From: Eubacterium maltosivorans
Lineage (GTDB): Bacteria > Bacillota > Clostridia > Eubacteriales > Eubacteriaceae
DNA: 64,000 bases
Assembly: GCF_002441855.2 (NCBI RefSeq)
Contig: NZ_CP029487.1
Span: 1,612,001-1,676,000, forward strand
Direction: 5' to 3'
This document shows, in pieces, positions 42,008-50,995 of the stretch. The translations under genes and the position numbers were made by a program. Under the pieces are notes generated by a model, which did no database searches, had not been told where the DNA came from, and worked only from the letters and a program-made list of their open reading frames with translations. Each line of letters opens with the position of its first letter. Positions within the stretch are counted from its first letter, which is position 1.

Positions 42008-43588
42008 TTAGGATAATTCTGCTGTTTCAAAATGGAAACGGAACATATCCGTAACTTCAAAGTTCTTAACTGCAGAGTTCATCAGATAATATTTGGTTTC
42101 ATGACAAATCGGAATAGCAGCGTAATCCTGACGTGTAATCATCTGATCAGCTTTAGAATAGATTTCCTGACGTTTTGATTCATCGGTAATCTGACGACCT
42201 TCATTCAACAGAGCGTCAAATTCAGGATTCTGATATTTACTTGAATGTGTCATTGTAACGATCGGTGCAAAACGCTGATAAATCATTCCATCCGGATCAA
42301 TGTAGTCAACATACCAGTTGCTGACGCCCAGCGGAATCTGTCCACCTAAATCCATATCGTTGTAAGCAGCGCCGTCAACTTCGCTTAAATTAAGTGTAAA
42401 GCCTGCTGCGCGTGCCTGGTCCTGAATAGCAGTTGCAATTTTGGTTTTGAACGGATATTTTGAAGATAATGGCACATCAATGGTGTAACCATTCGGGTAT
42501 CCTGCTTCTGCCAATAACTGTTTTGCTTTTTCTGGGTTGTATTCAAATGCAGGTGCTGATTCATTGTATCCGATAAGGCCATCTGGAAGGAAGGTCTTAG
42601 CTGGAACAGCAGTACCGTTTAATAAATCTTTGCAGATCGCTTCTCTGTCGATCGCATAGCTTAAGGCTTCTCTTACTTTAACTTCAGGAATCATTTCAAC
42701 ACTGGGTGTTAAGTAAATTTCCCCGATTGGCATGAAAGAGTGAATGCTGTCTTTGATGTCTGCATTGTCCTTATACTGTGGATATAAGGTAGCATCTAAC
42801 TGAACAATATCGATGTTGCCCTTCTGGAATTCCATAACCTGTGTGTTGGCATCTTCCATAAATTTGAAAGAAACACCAGCATTTTTGGCTGGCTCGCCGT
42901 GATAATCTTCAAATTTGGAGCATTCGATTCCCTGTCCTGCAACATAGCTGTCCATTTTATATGGGCCGGTACCGTAGAGCACGGTTCTACCCCAATCTTC
43001 ACCAGCATCTTTACAGGCCTGTTCTGGATAAATGGCCACGTAAGCTGTAGCAATAGTAGAAGTAAATGGGCTGAAAGGCTGTTCCAGCACAATATCAAAC
43101 TTCTGGTCGTCAATAATTTTAAAACCTTCCAGGGAGGTAGCTGTTTTGTCAATCAATGCCTGTGCGCCCACGATCTGGTCGATCATAGAGCCCATAACAC
43201 CTTCGGTTAATAAACGTTCAAAGGAATATTTAACGTCAGACGTTTTCACAGTTTCTCCATTATGGAATTTAACGTTATCCTTCAATTCAAAAGAATAGGT
43301 TAAACCATCGTCAGAGATTTTTGGCATTTCCTTGATCAATTCTGGTGCTAATGTACCATCATTTTTCAGGCTGATTAATGGCTGTGTGATCTGATCAGCA
43401 ACCATCATTAAATAACTACTAGTCTGTTTCTGTGGGTCGATCGGTACATTAGGATCCTGCATTGCTACACGAACCTTACCGTCTGAAGATGTTCCCCCAG
43501 AAGAACTTCCACCGGTTCCACAGCCTGCAACGCCGATGGCAAGTACGGCTACAAGCAGCAGAGCAAAAAGTTTTTTTACACTCTTCAT
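42008..43588 (-). CDS. Oligopeptide/dipeptide ABC substrate-binding lipoprotein
   Basis: The 526-residue protein has a lipoprotein signal peptide with lipobox GVAGC (Cys23), a Ser/Gly-rich linker and an SBP_bac_5 domain (YSFELKDNVKFHNGETVKTS, VREALSYAIDREAICKDLLN). It delivers peptides to the OppBCDF complex encoded next. It is the first gene of the operon; a promoter (TTGACG-17-TATAAT) lies upstream. Confidence 0.9.
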   Translation of the reverse strand: MKSVKKLFALLLVAVLAIGVAGCGTGGSSSGGTSSDGKVRVAMQDPNVPIDPQKQTSSYLMMVADQITQPLISLKNDGTLAPELIKEMPKISDDGLTYSFELKDNVKFHNGETVKTSDVKYSFERLLTEGVMGSMIDQIVGAQALIDKTATSLEGFKIIDDQKFDIVLEQPFSPFTSTIATAYVAIYPEQACKDAGEDWGRTVLYGTGPYKMDSYVAGQGIECSKFEDYHGEPAKNAGVSFKFMEDANTQVMEFQKGNIDIVQLDATLYPQYKDNADIKDSIHSFMPIGEIYLTPSVEMIPEVKVREALSYAIDREAICKDLLNGTAVPAKTFLPDGLIGYNESAPAFEYNPEKAKQLLAEAGYPNGYTIDVPLSSKYPFKTKIATAIQDQARAAGFTLNLSEVDGAAYNDMDLGGQIPLGVSNWYVDYIDPDGMIYQRFAPIVTMTHSSKYQNPEFDALLNEGRQITDESKRQEIYSKADQMITRQDYAAIPICHETKYYLMNSAVKNFEVTDMFRFHFETAELS

Positions 43589-43676
43589 TTCTTCGTCCTC
43601 TCTCTTTTTTTATTTTGAGTATATGGATAAGCAGCATCCTTAAAACTTGTTTAAAAAATGCTACAAACCGTTCGTT

Positions 43677-43705
43677 ATTATAATATAAAAAAACAGATAC
43701 GTCAA
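43677..43705 (-). promoter_or_regulatory. Sigma-70-type promoter of the oligopeptide operon
   Basis: On the minus strand TTGACG (43705-43700) is separated by 17 nt from TATAAT (43682-43677). It is 89 bp upstream of the SBP start codon. Confidence 0.7.
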
Positions 43706-43727
43706 TTTTCTTCGCTAAAGCTGAATA

Positions 43728-43773
43728 TAAAAAAACTCTAAAAGTCGGCTGTTTAAGCCAATTTTAGAGTTTA
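43728..43773 (-). terminator. Terminator after the tRNA genes
   Basis: AAACTCTAAAA/TTTTAGAGTTT hairpin followed by a T run on the minus strand, directly after tRNA-Trp. Confidence 0.8.
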
Positions 43774-43783
43774 TGATTAAATT

Positions 43784-43859
43784 TGGCAGGGGCAGAAGGA
43801 TTTGAACCCTCGGCACGTGGTTTTGGAGACCACTGCTCTACCAACTGAGCTATACCCCT
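43784..43859 (-). tRNA. tRNA-Trp (anticodon CCA)
   Basis: A 76-nt cloverleaf ending in an encoded CCA. The acceptor pairs AGGGGTA/TGCCCCT (one G-U), D-loop AGCTCAGTTGGTAGAGC, anticodon stem GTGGT/ACCAC with loop CTCCAAA, and T-loop GGTTCGAATCC. Confidence 0.95.
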
Positions 43860-43919
43860 ACAGAAAAATGGCTTTTGCATAGCAAAAGCGACTGGTGTTG
43901 TTCGTGTATTAAATTTAAA

Positions 43920-43996
43920 TGGTGGGCCATCAGGGACTCGAACCCTGGACACCCTGATTAAGAGTCAGGTGCTCTAGCCAACTGAGCTAATGGCCC
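43920..43996 (-). tRNA. tRNA-Lys (anticodon CTT)
   Basis: A 77-nt cloverleaf with encoded CCA, acceptor GGGCCAT/ATGGCCC, anticodon stem CCTGA/TCAGG with loop CTCTTAA, and T-loop GGTTCGAGTCC. Transcribed before tRNA-Trp. Confidence 0.95.
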
Positions 43997-44029
43997 ATTT
44001 GTGTGACCTCAGATTTAAGGTACTCGTAT

Positions 44030-44058
44030 ATTATAGCCATATCGATGCTGGAATGCAA
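44030..44058 (-). promoter_or_regulatory. Sigma-70-type promoter of the tRNA genes
   Basis: On the minus strand TTGCAT (44058-44053), 17-nt spacer, TATAAT (44035-44030), about 34 bp before tRNA-Lys. Confidence 0.8.
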
Positions 44059-44111
44059 GTACTTTTTTCGATTTTTTTTATTTTTTTTACATGGTGTACC
44101 ATTTAGTGAAA

Positions 44112-44137
44112 CAGAGCTGCCGTTACAGGCAGCTCTG
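44112..44137 (-). terminator. Hairpin downstream of purB
   Basis: Perfect stem CAGAGCTGCC/GGCAGCTCTG with a 6-nt loop, 11 nt beyond the purB stop codon. The T run after it is short. Confidence 0.65.
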
Positions 44138-44147
44138 CTGTGTGCTT

Positions 44148-45581
44148 TCACACCTTCAAGTCAATTTCTTTCATATCCAGCAGGTCCTTATTGGCATCCA
44201 GTACAGGCTGTACCTCCTCCTCAATAAAGTCCACCACCTGCTGCGGCGCGCGGCCAATATATAAAGAAGGATCGAGAATGCTTTCGATGTCTTCTTCTTT
44301 AATCCCAAAGGTACCGTCCGCCACAATGCGTTCGATGAGGTCATTGGGTTTGCCTTCAACCTTGACCGTCGCGCCCGCTTCCATGGAGAGCACACGGATT
44401 TTTTCATGGAGATCCTGACGGTCTCCGCCGTTTTTCACACCTTCCATGATAATATTTTCAGTCGCCATAAAGGGCAGCTCATTCATGATATGCTGATGGA
44501 TAACCTTTGGATAAACCACCAGGTTTTCAGAGATATTGATCGCAATGGAAATAATAGAATCTGCTGCCAGGAAAGCTTCCGGCACAGAAATACGTTTGTT
44601 GGCAGAGTCGTCCAAAGTTCTTTCAAACCACTGGGTGGCTGCTGTGATGGCTGGATTCAGAGAGTCAACAATAATGTAGCGCGCCAGAGAGCAGATGCGC
44701 TCGGAACGCATGGGGTTTCTCTTATAGGCCATGGCTGACGAGCCGATCTGTGTTTTCTCAAAGGGCTCCTCTACTTCCTTCAGGTGCTGAAGTAAACGGA
44801 TGTCTGTGGCAAACTTACTCAGACTCTGAGCAATACCGCTGAGCACTGCCAGAACCTGGCTGTCAAATTTACGGGGATAGGTCTGTCCTGTGACAGCGTA
44901 GGTCGCCTTAAAGCCCATTTTTTCAGCGACCAGCCTGTCGATCTGTTTTACCTTTTCCTGATCATTTTCAAATAAATCCATAAAGCTGGCCTGGGTGCCG
45001 GTGGTACCTTTGGCCCCGCGCAGGCGGACAATACTGATGAGATGGTCCAGATCCTCCAGATCAATCATCAAATCCTGAATCCAGAGGCTGGCACGCTTAC
45101 CCACAGTGGTGAGCTGAGCCGGCTGGAAATGTGTAAAGCCCAGAGTGGGCAGATCCTTGTATTCCAGCGCAAATTTAGTGAGAGCATTGATGAGGTTCAG
45201 CAGACACTTGCGGATGTGTACCAGACCCTCCGTATAGGTGATAATATCTGTATTATCCCCTACATACGCACTGGTAGCGCCTAAATGGATAATCCCCTTA
45301 GCCTTGGGGCACTGTTCCCCATAGGTGTGCACATGAGCCATGACGTCATGGCGCAGGATTTTTTCTTCCCTGGCGGCTGTTTCATAGTCAATATCATAAA
45401 TCTTGGATTTCAGCTCCTCGATCTGTTCGTCGGTGATGGGCAGTCCCAGCTCCTGTTCAGCTTCTGCCAGGGCAACCCACAGCTTACGCCAGGTTGAAAA
45501 CTTGTTATCGGCAGAAAAAATCCGGCAGACTTCCTTGGACGCATAACGCTCAATCAATGGACTCTCGTAAAATTCTTTCAT
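44148..45581 (-). CDS. purB: Adenylosuccinate lyase
   Basis: The 477-residue protein has the fumarase/aspartase-superfamily signature [20 protein letters not shown] and the conserved N-terminal and HxH-like blocks ([39 protein letters not shown]). It acts twice in purine synthesis, on SAICAR and on adenylosuccinate. Located apart from the purine operon at 60 kb, as is common. Full length for the longer Firmicutes form. Confidence 0.92.
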   Translation of the reverse strand: MKEFYESPLIERYASKEVCRIFSADNKFSTWRKLWVALAEAEQELGLPITDEQIEELKSKIYDIDYETAAREEKILRHDVMAHVHTYGEQCPKAKGIIHLGATSAYVGDNTDIITYTEGLVHIRKCLLNLINALTKFALEYKDLPTLGFTHFQPAQLTTVGKRASLWIQDLMIDLEDLDHLISIVRLRGAKGTTGTQASFMDLFENDQEKVKQIDRLVAEKMGFKATYAVTGQTYPRKFDSQVLAVLSGIAQSLSKFATDIRLLQHLKEVEEPFEKTQIGSSAMAYKRNPMRSERICSLARYIIVDSLNPAITAATQWFERTLDDSANKRISVPEAFLAADSIISIAINISENLVVYPKVIHQHIMNELPFMATENIIMEGVKNGGDRQDLHEKIRVLSMEAGATVKVEGKPNDLIERIVADGTFGIKEEDIESILDPSLYIGRAPQQVVDFIEEEVQPVLDANKDLLDMKEIDLKV

Positions 45582-45618
45582 CTTCTTACTCTCTTTCTCC
45601 TATCTATTATTAATGCGG

Positions 45619-46818
45619 TCATGCAGTGCATGCCGATGCTAAAAACGCCTCAATCCGGTTGAACCCTTCTTCGATTTCTTCCATCGAGGTGGCAAAGGAT
45701 AAACGGATATGCTCTGTGACGCCAAAGGCCTCACCCGGTATGGTAACGACCTTCTGCTCATTCAGAAGCCTCTGTGAGAATTCATATCCGGACCCAATTC
45801 CGTATCTATTATCCTCGATAACCCGGCTGATGTCTACAAAAATATAAAAAGTACTCTGGGGATAGATATAGCTGAGCTGTGGGATTTTGTCCAGACGGGC
45901 CATCATAGTCTTACGGCGCTCGTCAAAAATACGGATGATCTCATCCACCACCTCACCTTTTTCCTCAAGAGCCGTGATACCTGCGTACTGGGTAATGGTC
46001 GACGGGTGAGAAATCGTATGGCCCTGAATCCGCTTCATACCTGCGATTATGTCTGCGGGCGCCGCGGCGTAGCCCAGCCGCCAGCCAGTCATGGCATAGG
46101 TTTTTGAAAACCCGTTGACCAAAATGGTGTTGTTTTTGATTGCTTCTCCTAAAGAGGCAATGCTGACCGTTTTATTACCATCATAGACGAATTCTTCATA
46201 GATTTCATCGGATATCACCAGAATATCTGCCTCCACAGCCACAGCCGCAAGAGCCTGCAGCTCCTCACGGCTGTATAATACCCCTGTGGGGTTTACAGGC
46301 GTGTTTAACATCATAGCCTTAGTTTTATCTGTGATAGCTGCTTTCATCTGCTCTGCAGTCATTTTAAAGGCATTTTCAGGGTCTGTATCCACCACTACAG
46401 GCACGCCGCCTGCCAGCTTAACCATTTCCGTATAGCTGACCCAGTAAGGCTTGGGAATAATAACCTCATCCCCGGGGTTCAAAATAGTCTGTAAGGCCAC
46501 AGAAAGACTGCTTTTGGCACCGCTGTTAACAATGATCTCATCCATGCCATAGCTCAGGCCGTTATCCTCCTTCAGCTTTCTGGCAATGACACTGCGCAGC
46601 GCCGCTACGCCGGTCACTGCATCATATTTTGTATGACCGGCATCGATGGCGGCCTTAGCGCCATCACAAATGTAAGCTGGCGTGGTGAAATCGGGCTCGC
46701 CTGTTCCAAAGCTCACAACCGCTTCGCCAGCTTCACGAAAGGCCTTCGCCTTTTCTGACAGGCTCAATGTCAGGGAATCTATACAATTTTCTACTTTTTC
46801 CGATACTCTCGTTCTCAT
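45619..46818 (-). CDS. Class I pyridoxal-phosphate aminotransferase (aspartate aminotransferase type)
   Basis: The 399-residue fold-type I enzyme has the PLP Lys239 in NGFSKTYAMTGWRLGYA, Asn176 in NTPVNPTG, Asp204 and Tyr207 in ISDEIYEEF, and the C-terminal Arg in HIRLSFATS. It follows the ymdB-like gene closely (3 nt), so the two may be co-transcribed. Aspartate is the likely amino donor, but related enzymes differ in specificity. Confidence 0.88.
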   Translation of the reverse strand: MRTRVSEKVENCIDSLTLSLSEKAKAFREAGEAVVSFGTGEPDFTTPAYICDGAKAAIDAGHTKYDAVTGVAALRSVIARKLKEDNGLSYGMDEIIVNSGAKSSLSVALQTILNPGDEVIIPKPYWVSYTEMVKLAGGVPVVVDTDPENAFKMTAEQMKAAITDKTKAMMLNTPVNPTGVLYSREELQALAAVAVEADILVISDEIYEEFVYDGNKTVSIASLGEAIKNNTILVNGFSKTYAMTGWRLGYAAAPADIIAGMKRIQGHTISHPSTITQYAGITALEEKGEVVDEIIRIFDERRKTMMARLDKIPQLSYIYPQSTFYIFVDISRVIEDNRYGIGSGYEFSQRLLNEQKVVTIPGEAFGVTEHIRLSFATSMEEIEEGFNRIEAFLASACTA

Positions 46819-46821
46819 GAT

Positions 46822-47607
46822 CTACTCCTCATAAATCCGGTAAAGCCGTTCGATTTTAACCGGCTGGTTTGTGCAGTCATCAGTCTCAACCACAATCCCG
46901 TTAATCTGCCATGGCCGCGCTTTTTCAATGACAAAACGCTCTGGCCGTTTGGTCACCATATTATTGATAATAATATCCTTTTCCACACCAATAACCCCAT
47001 TTAAAGGGCCTGTCATACCCAAATCAGTAATATAGGCGGTGCCGCCGGGCAAAATCCGCTCATCTGCAGTCTGCACATGGGTATGGGTTCCCACCACAAT
47101 GGAGGCCTTTCCGTCCAGATAATACCCAAAGGCAATCTTTTCAGAGGTGGCCTCGGCGTGGAAATCCACGATCAAAAGATCAAATTTGCCCTCAATTTCC
47201 GGCCACACTCGGCTGAACAGGTTAAAGGGTGAATCCAGCTCCGGCATAAAAATCTGTCCGGACAGGTTCATCACACAGATGGTTTTGCCATTGTGCTCAA
47301 AAAAATCATAGCCCTTGCCCGGGCAGGGCTCCGGATAGTTAAGGGGTCTTATGATCCTGGGGAATTTCTCGATGTAATGGACCATTTCTTTTTGCTGCCA
47401 GACATGATTGCCCATAGTCATGACATCAATGGGCAGGTTAAACAGCTCCCTGGCATTTTTTTCGGTAATGCCGTTTCCACCGGAAGCGTTCTCGCCATTG
47501 ACAATGGTAAAATCAATCTGATATTCCTCAATCAGGCTAGTCAGCTGTTCCTTGAGCACTGTTCTCCCTGGCCGGCTGACAACATCGCCAATCATTAATA
47601 CTTTCAT
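46822..47607 (-). CDS. ymdB: YmdB-family metallophosphoesterase
   Basis: The 261-residue protein shows MIGDVVSRPGR, NGENASGGNGIT, GNHVWQQKE, DFHAEATSEK and VGTHTHVQTAD, the metal-ligand motifs of the YmdB (TIGR00282-like) family, a 2',3'- or 3',5'-cyclic nucleotide phosphodiesterase in Bacillus. I chose the ATG at 47607 with GGAG upstream; a longer frame to 47748 runs through a hairpin and repeat, and has no RBS. As in Bacillus it follows rny, here with an unusual 508-nt repeat-containing gap. Confidence 0.88.
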   Translation of the reverse strand: MKVLMIGDVVSRPGRTVLKEQLTSLIEEYQIDFTIVNGENASGGNGITEKNARELFNLPIDVMTMGNHVWQQKEMVHYIEKFPRIIRPLNYPEPCPGKGYDFFEHNGKTICVMNLSGQIFMPELDSPFNLFSRVWPEIEGKFDLLIVDFHAEATSEKIAFGYYLDGKASIVVGTHTHVQTADERILPGGTAYITDLGMTGPLNGVIGVEKDIIINNMVTKRPERFVIEKARPWQINGIVVETDDCTNQPVKIERLYRIYEE

Positions 47608-47642
47608 TGTTACTCCAGTCTTCTTTTTATGAATAAATAAAA

Positions 47643-47672
47643 GGGAAGGGGCTTTGCCCCTCCCCTTTTTTA
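47643..47672. terminator. GC-rich hairpin upstream of ymdB
   Basis: AAAAGGGAAGGGGC TTT GCCCCTCCCCTTTTTT, one mismatch, A and T runs on either side. It can terminate transcripts in either direction and lies between rny and ymdB. Confidence 0.65.
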
Positions 47673-47692
47673 ATTTTGAATCGGATCGCAGA

Positions 47693-48112
47693 TTCCTTTG
47701 AAATTTGGACTCCCTTTCGGAGCACAGATTTCTCAAAAGCCTTTCCATCCTTTCAGGATGGCTTTTTCGTCATCTGCGTTAGCTTCGTTACCGCTCACCC
47801 GCTCTCGCTCCTGTTCGCTGCCAAATTTCTTTGAAATTTGGACTCTACATCGGAGCACAGATTCCTCAAAAATCTTTCCATCCTTTCAGGATGATTTTTT
47901 CGTCATCTGCGTTAGCTTCGTTACCGCTCACCCGCTCTCGCTCCTGTTCGCTGCCAAATTTCTTTGAAATTTGGACTCTACATCGGAGCACAGATTCCTC
48001 AAAAATCTTTCCATCCTTTCAGGATGATTTTTTCGTCATCTGCGTTAGCTTCGTTACCGCTCACCCGCTCACGCTCCTGTTCGCTGCCAAATTTCTTTGA
48101 AATTTGGACTCA
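47693..48112. repeat. 133-bp direct tandem repeat, three copies
   Basis: Three units start near 47694, 47831 and 47964, followed by a short partial unit. Copies 2 and 3 are almost identical; copy 1 diverges more. Each unit has CCATCC TTTC AGGATGG-type hairpin and a junction palindrome CCAAATTTC TTT GAAATTTGG. The unit length is not a multiple of three, so the reading frames in it are spurious. Confidence 0.85.
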
Positions 48113-48115
48113 GCG

Positions 48116-49660
48116 TCACTTAGCATACTCGACGGCTCTGGTTTCGCGGATGACGTTGACTTTGATATTTCCTGGGTATTCCATTTCAGATTCAATCTTC
48201 TTGGCAATATCGCGGGACAGCATCATCATGTCGTCGTCGTTGACAGAGTCTGGTTTAACCATTATGCGCACTTCACGCCCAGCCTGGATCGCAAAGGATT
48301 TTTCGACACCATCAAAGGAGGTGGCGATTTTTTCCAGTTCTTCCAGCCTTTGCACGTAGGAGACAAGTGTTTCTCTCCTGGCACCGGGTCTTGCGGCTGA
48401 GATGGCGTCAGCAGCCTGCACAAGCACAGCCTCAATGGTTGTGGCTTCCACATCGCCGTGATGGGCCTCTACCGCGTGGATCACATTTTTATTTTCCTTG
48501 TATTTCTTCAGCAGGTTTACACCAATTTCGACATGGTTTCCTTCAACCTCATGGTCAATGGCTTTGCCGATATCGTGCAGCAAGCCTGCGCGTTTTGCAA
48601 TTTTAACGTTGGCGTCCAACTCAGCGGCCATCAGGCCTGCCAGATGGGCAACCTCAATGGAATGCTTGAGCACGTTCTGTCCGTAGCTGGTACGGTATTT
48701 CAAACGTCCTAGCAGCTTGACAACTTCGGGATGTAATCCGTGGATACCTGTGTCAAAACAGGCCTGTTCTCCAACTTCCTTGATCTGAGCATCCATTTCT
48801 TTTTGAGATTTTTTAACAATCTCTTCAATTCTTGCTGGATGGATTCGTCCGTCAATAATCAGTTTTTCCAGTGACAAACGGGCTACTTCACGCCGGATCG
48901 GATCAAACCCGGAAAGAATAACGGCTTCCGGTGTATCATCAATGATCAGGTCGATGCCCGTCAGGGTTTCCAATGTACGAATGTTGCGGCCTTCACGGCC
49001 AATGATACGGCCCTTCATTTCATCATTTGGCAGGTTGACCACGGTAATGGTATTTTCTGCCACATGGTCTGCTGCACAGCGTTGAATGGACTGCGCAATC
49101 AGTTCCTTGGCCTTTTTGTCTGCTGTCGCTTTGGATTCAGCCTCGATCTGGCGGATCATTACCGCCGCTTCGGCACGGGTTTCCTTGGCAACATCATCCA
49201 GTAAAATCTGTTTTGCTTCTTCAAAGGTCATGCCTGAGATACGTTCCAGTTCTTTGACCTGTTCTTCGTAGAGGCTGTCCAGCTTTTCCTGTTTCTTATC
49301 AAGCTCTTTGTTCTTTCTTTCGAGCTTGTCCTCATTGCGCTCGAGATTCGCTGCCTTTTTATCCAGGTTCTCTTCCTTCTGGATCAAACGGTTTTCCGTT
49401 TTCTGAAGCTCGGCGCGTCTCTCGCGGTTATCTCTTTCAATCGCTTCCTTTAAAGCTAAGGATTCCTCCTTGGCATTAAACAGCATTTCCTTCTTTTGGG
49501 CTTCGCCCTCTTTAACTGCATCGTTTACGATTTTCTTGGCTGTTTCTTCAGCACTATTTATCTTGCCCTCAGCAACGTTTTTGCGGATAAAATACCCAAC
49601 GCCAAAGGCAATGACTATACCAACGATTAAGCATATAGTTAATATGTCTATAACATTCAC
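48116..49660 (-). CDS. rny: Ribonuclease Y
   Basis: The 514-residue protein has an N-terminal membrane segment (about 5-25), a long coiled coil (about 30-200), a KH domain ([20 protein letters not shown]) and an HD domain with [10 protein letters not shown] and the metal-binding [13 protein letters not shown], plus the C-terminal RNase Y domain. It is the membrane-bound endoribonuclease that starts mRNA decay in Firmicutes. Its stop codon abuts the tandem repeat. Confidence 0.95.
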   Translation of the reverse strand: MNVIDILTICLIVGIVIAFGVGYFIRKNVAEGKINSAEETAKKIVNDAVKEGEAQKKEMLFNAKEESLALKEAIERDNRERRAELQKTENRLIQKEENLDKKAANLERNEDKLERKNKELDKKQEKLDSLYEEQVKELERISGMTFEEAKQILLDDVAKETRAEAAVMIRQIEAESKATADKKAKELIAQSIQRCAADHVAENTITVVNLPNDEMKGRIIGREGRNIRTLETLTGIDLIIDDTPEAVILSGFDPIRREVARLSLEKLIIDGRIHPARIEEIVKKSQKEMDAQIKEVGEQACFDTGIHGLHPEVVKLLGRLKYRTSYGQNVLKHSIEVAHLAGLMAAELDANVKIAKRAGLLHDIGKAIDHEVEGNHVEIGVNLLKKYKENKNVIHAVEAHHGDVEATTIEAVLVQAADAISAARPGARRETLVSYVQRLEELEKIATSFDGVEKSFAIQAGREVRIMVKPDSVNDDDMMMLSRDIAKKIESEMEYPGNIKVNVIRETRAVEYAK

Positions 49661-49801
49661 CTCCCTAAAGTAAATATTTTGTTATTATTGTTTTTTTAGA
49701 CACTCATTATAAAGTCTATTTTATACTTTTTTGAATTTAGTGTCAAGAATCAATGCCATGTTAGAAGTTTATATTTTACCGCTTAAGTACAACTTAAACA
49801 A

Positions 49802-49819
49802 GCCGGCCCGCAGGCCGGC
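49802..49819 (-). terminator. Hairpin after the SpoIIE-type phosphatase gene
   Basis: GCCGGCC CGCA GGCCGGC perfect stem, followed by a modest T-rich stretch on the minus strand. Confidence 0.55.
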
Positions 49820-49822
49820 AGT

Positions 49823-50995
49823 TTATACATACACAATATTGATGGATTTGTTGAGCTCCTTAAGCAGGTTAATAAGCCGCTGAGTGATCTTCCACTTAGA
49901 GCTGAGCGCATCGGGAAAATCCGGGTTCTGGTGGGCTGGATTGATGGAGTTGCCCAGAATCAGATCGAGATGGGTGCAGTGATTCACCAGCAGGTCTGCC
50001 AGAATGGACGCGCCGTTGTTTCCTTCAAAAACCTCATGGCCCCGGCGCTTGTAGATGTAATCTTCAATGATATTGACGGTTTCCTGAATGGTCAGTACCC
50101 CTTCGGTCACGAGATCGATGGACTTCATCCGGCCGACCGGCGGCACCCGTTCCGACATGGTCTCAAGATCAATGTCAATTTTCTCGTCGTACTCCCGGGA
50201 TACAATATTGCTGGCGGTGCCTCCGCACACCACCTTTGTTCCCTTGGCCTCGTCCAGAATTTCTTTGATCATCTGATCCTTTGTACGATCCAGAGGCGGA
50301 CCTGAAAACAGCGTCACATACTGGTGTTCCTCGGCCTTCATCACCACAACCGTTGTGTCGTCGCCGGGCTCGCCGCCATACAAATCATTACAGGTCTCAA
50401 TCATCCGCATGGAGATATCCTTTGACGTAATCATCTTTTCATCATAGGTACGTGCCAGCAGATAGTCTGCCGCGTCCTCCCACTGCCAGCCAAAATTGAG
50501 CAGCGTCCCGACCCCGGCGTGGATTACACCGTCACTGAAAAAACCGAGAACATCGTTCTCCTCAATTTTCATGGTGGTTTCATAGATCTGTTTGCCCTGA
50601 AACTCGATAGGATGGCGCTCAAGCTCTAAAATTTCCCCATCCCGGATGTAGACAATGGGTGGGTTGTCAAACTCGACGATATAAAGTCTCCGGGTCTTCC
50701 AGTAAACCTGGACGATGGTAAAGGTCGAGTAAGCCAGCTTGCGAACCTGACAGACCGGCAGGGTGGCCTCCAGCGTCTCCACCACATCCTTGAGCGACAT
50801 CTTATCCTCCAGCATGGTCGCCGCAATGGTGGAGGTCATGGTCGCCAGGATATTGGCCTTCACGCCGCTTCCAAGCCCGTCGGCCAGGACAACGATCACG
50901 CTCTCATCATTGATGCGGATTTCCACATTATCGCCGCACAGCTCCTGATGGTGCTTGTTGATGCTGTCATGGGCAATATCGACAAAAAAAGCCAT
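49823..50995 (-). CDS. SpoIIE-type PP2C serine/threonine phosphatase
   Basis: The 390-residue protein has an N-terminal PP2C/SpoIIE domain (about 1-220) with metal motifs VLADGLGSGVKAN, GFFSDGVIHAG and PGDDTTVVVMK. The C-terminal part (about 225-390) is an unassigned domain common in proteins that accompany sensory hydrogenases. Its ATG overlaps the stop codon of the hydrogenase-like gene by 1 nt. It probably relays the H2 or redox signal by dephosphorylating a partner. No membrane segment. Confidence 0.85.
   Translation of the reverse strand: MAFFVDIAHDSINKHHQELCGDNVEIRINDESVIVVLADGLGSGVKANILATMTSTIAATMLEDKMSLKDVVETLEATLPVCQVRKLAYSTFTIVQVYWKTRRLYIVEFDNPPIVYIRDGEILELERHPIEFQGKQIYETTMKIEENDVLGFFSDGVIHAGVGTLLNFGWQWEDAADYLLARTYDEKMITSKDISMRMIETCNDLYGGEPGDDTTVVVMKAEEHQYVTLFSGPPLDRTKDQMIKEILDEAKGTKVVCGGTASNIVSREYDEKIDIDLETMSERVPPVGRMKSIDLVTEGVLTIQETVNIIEDYIYKRRGHEVFEGNNGASILADLLVNHCTHLDLILGNSINPAHQNPDFPDALSSKWKITQRLINLLKELNKSINIVYV

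Noticed and set aside
43660-43690. A CCGTTCG half-site next to the oligopeptide operon promoter, similar to the LytTR boxes.
   Set aside because: There is no second half-site 20 bp away, and it lies downstream of the -10 relative to transcription, so it is probably chance.
47698-48359. Three overlapping plus-strand reading frames with almost the same protein sequence.
   Set aside because: They come from the 133-bp tandem repeat read in successive frames and lack ribosome binding sites; the last runs antisense into rny.
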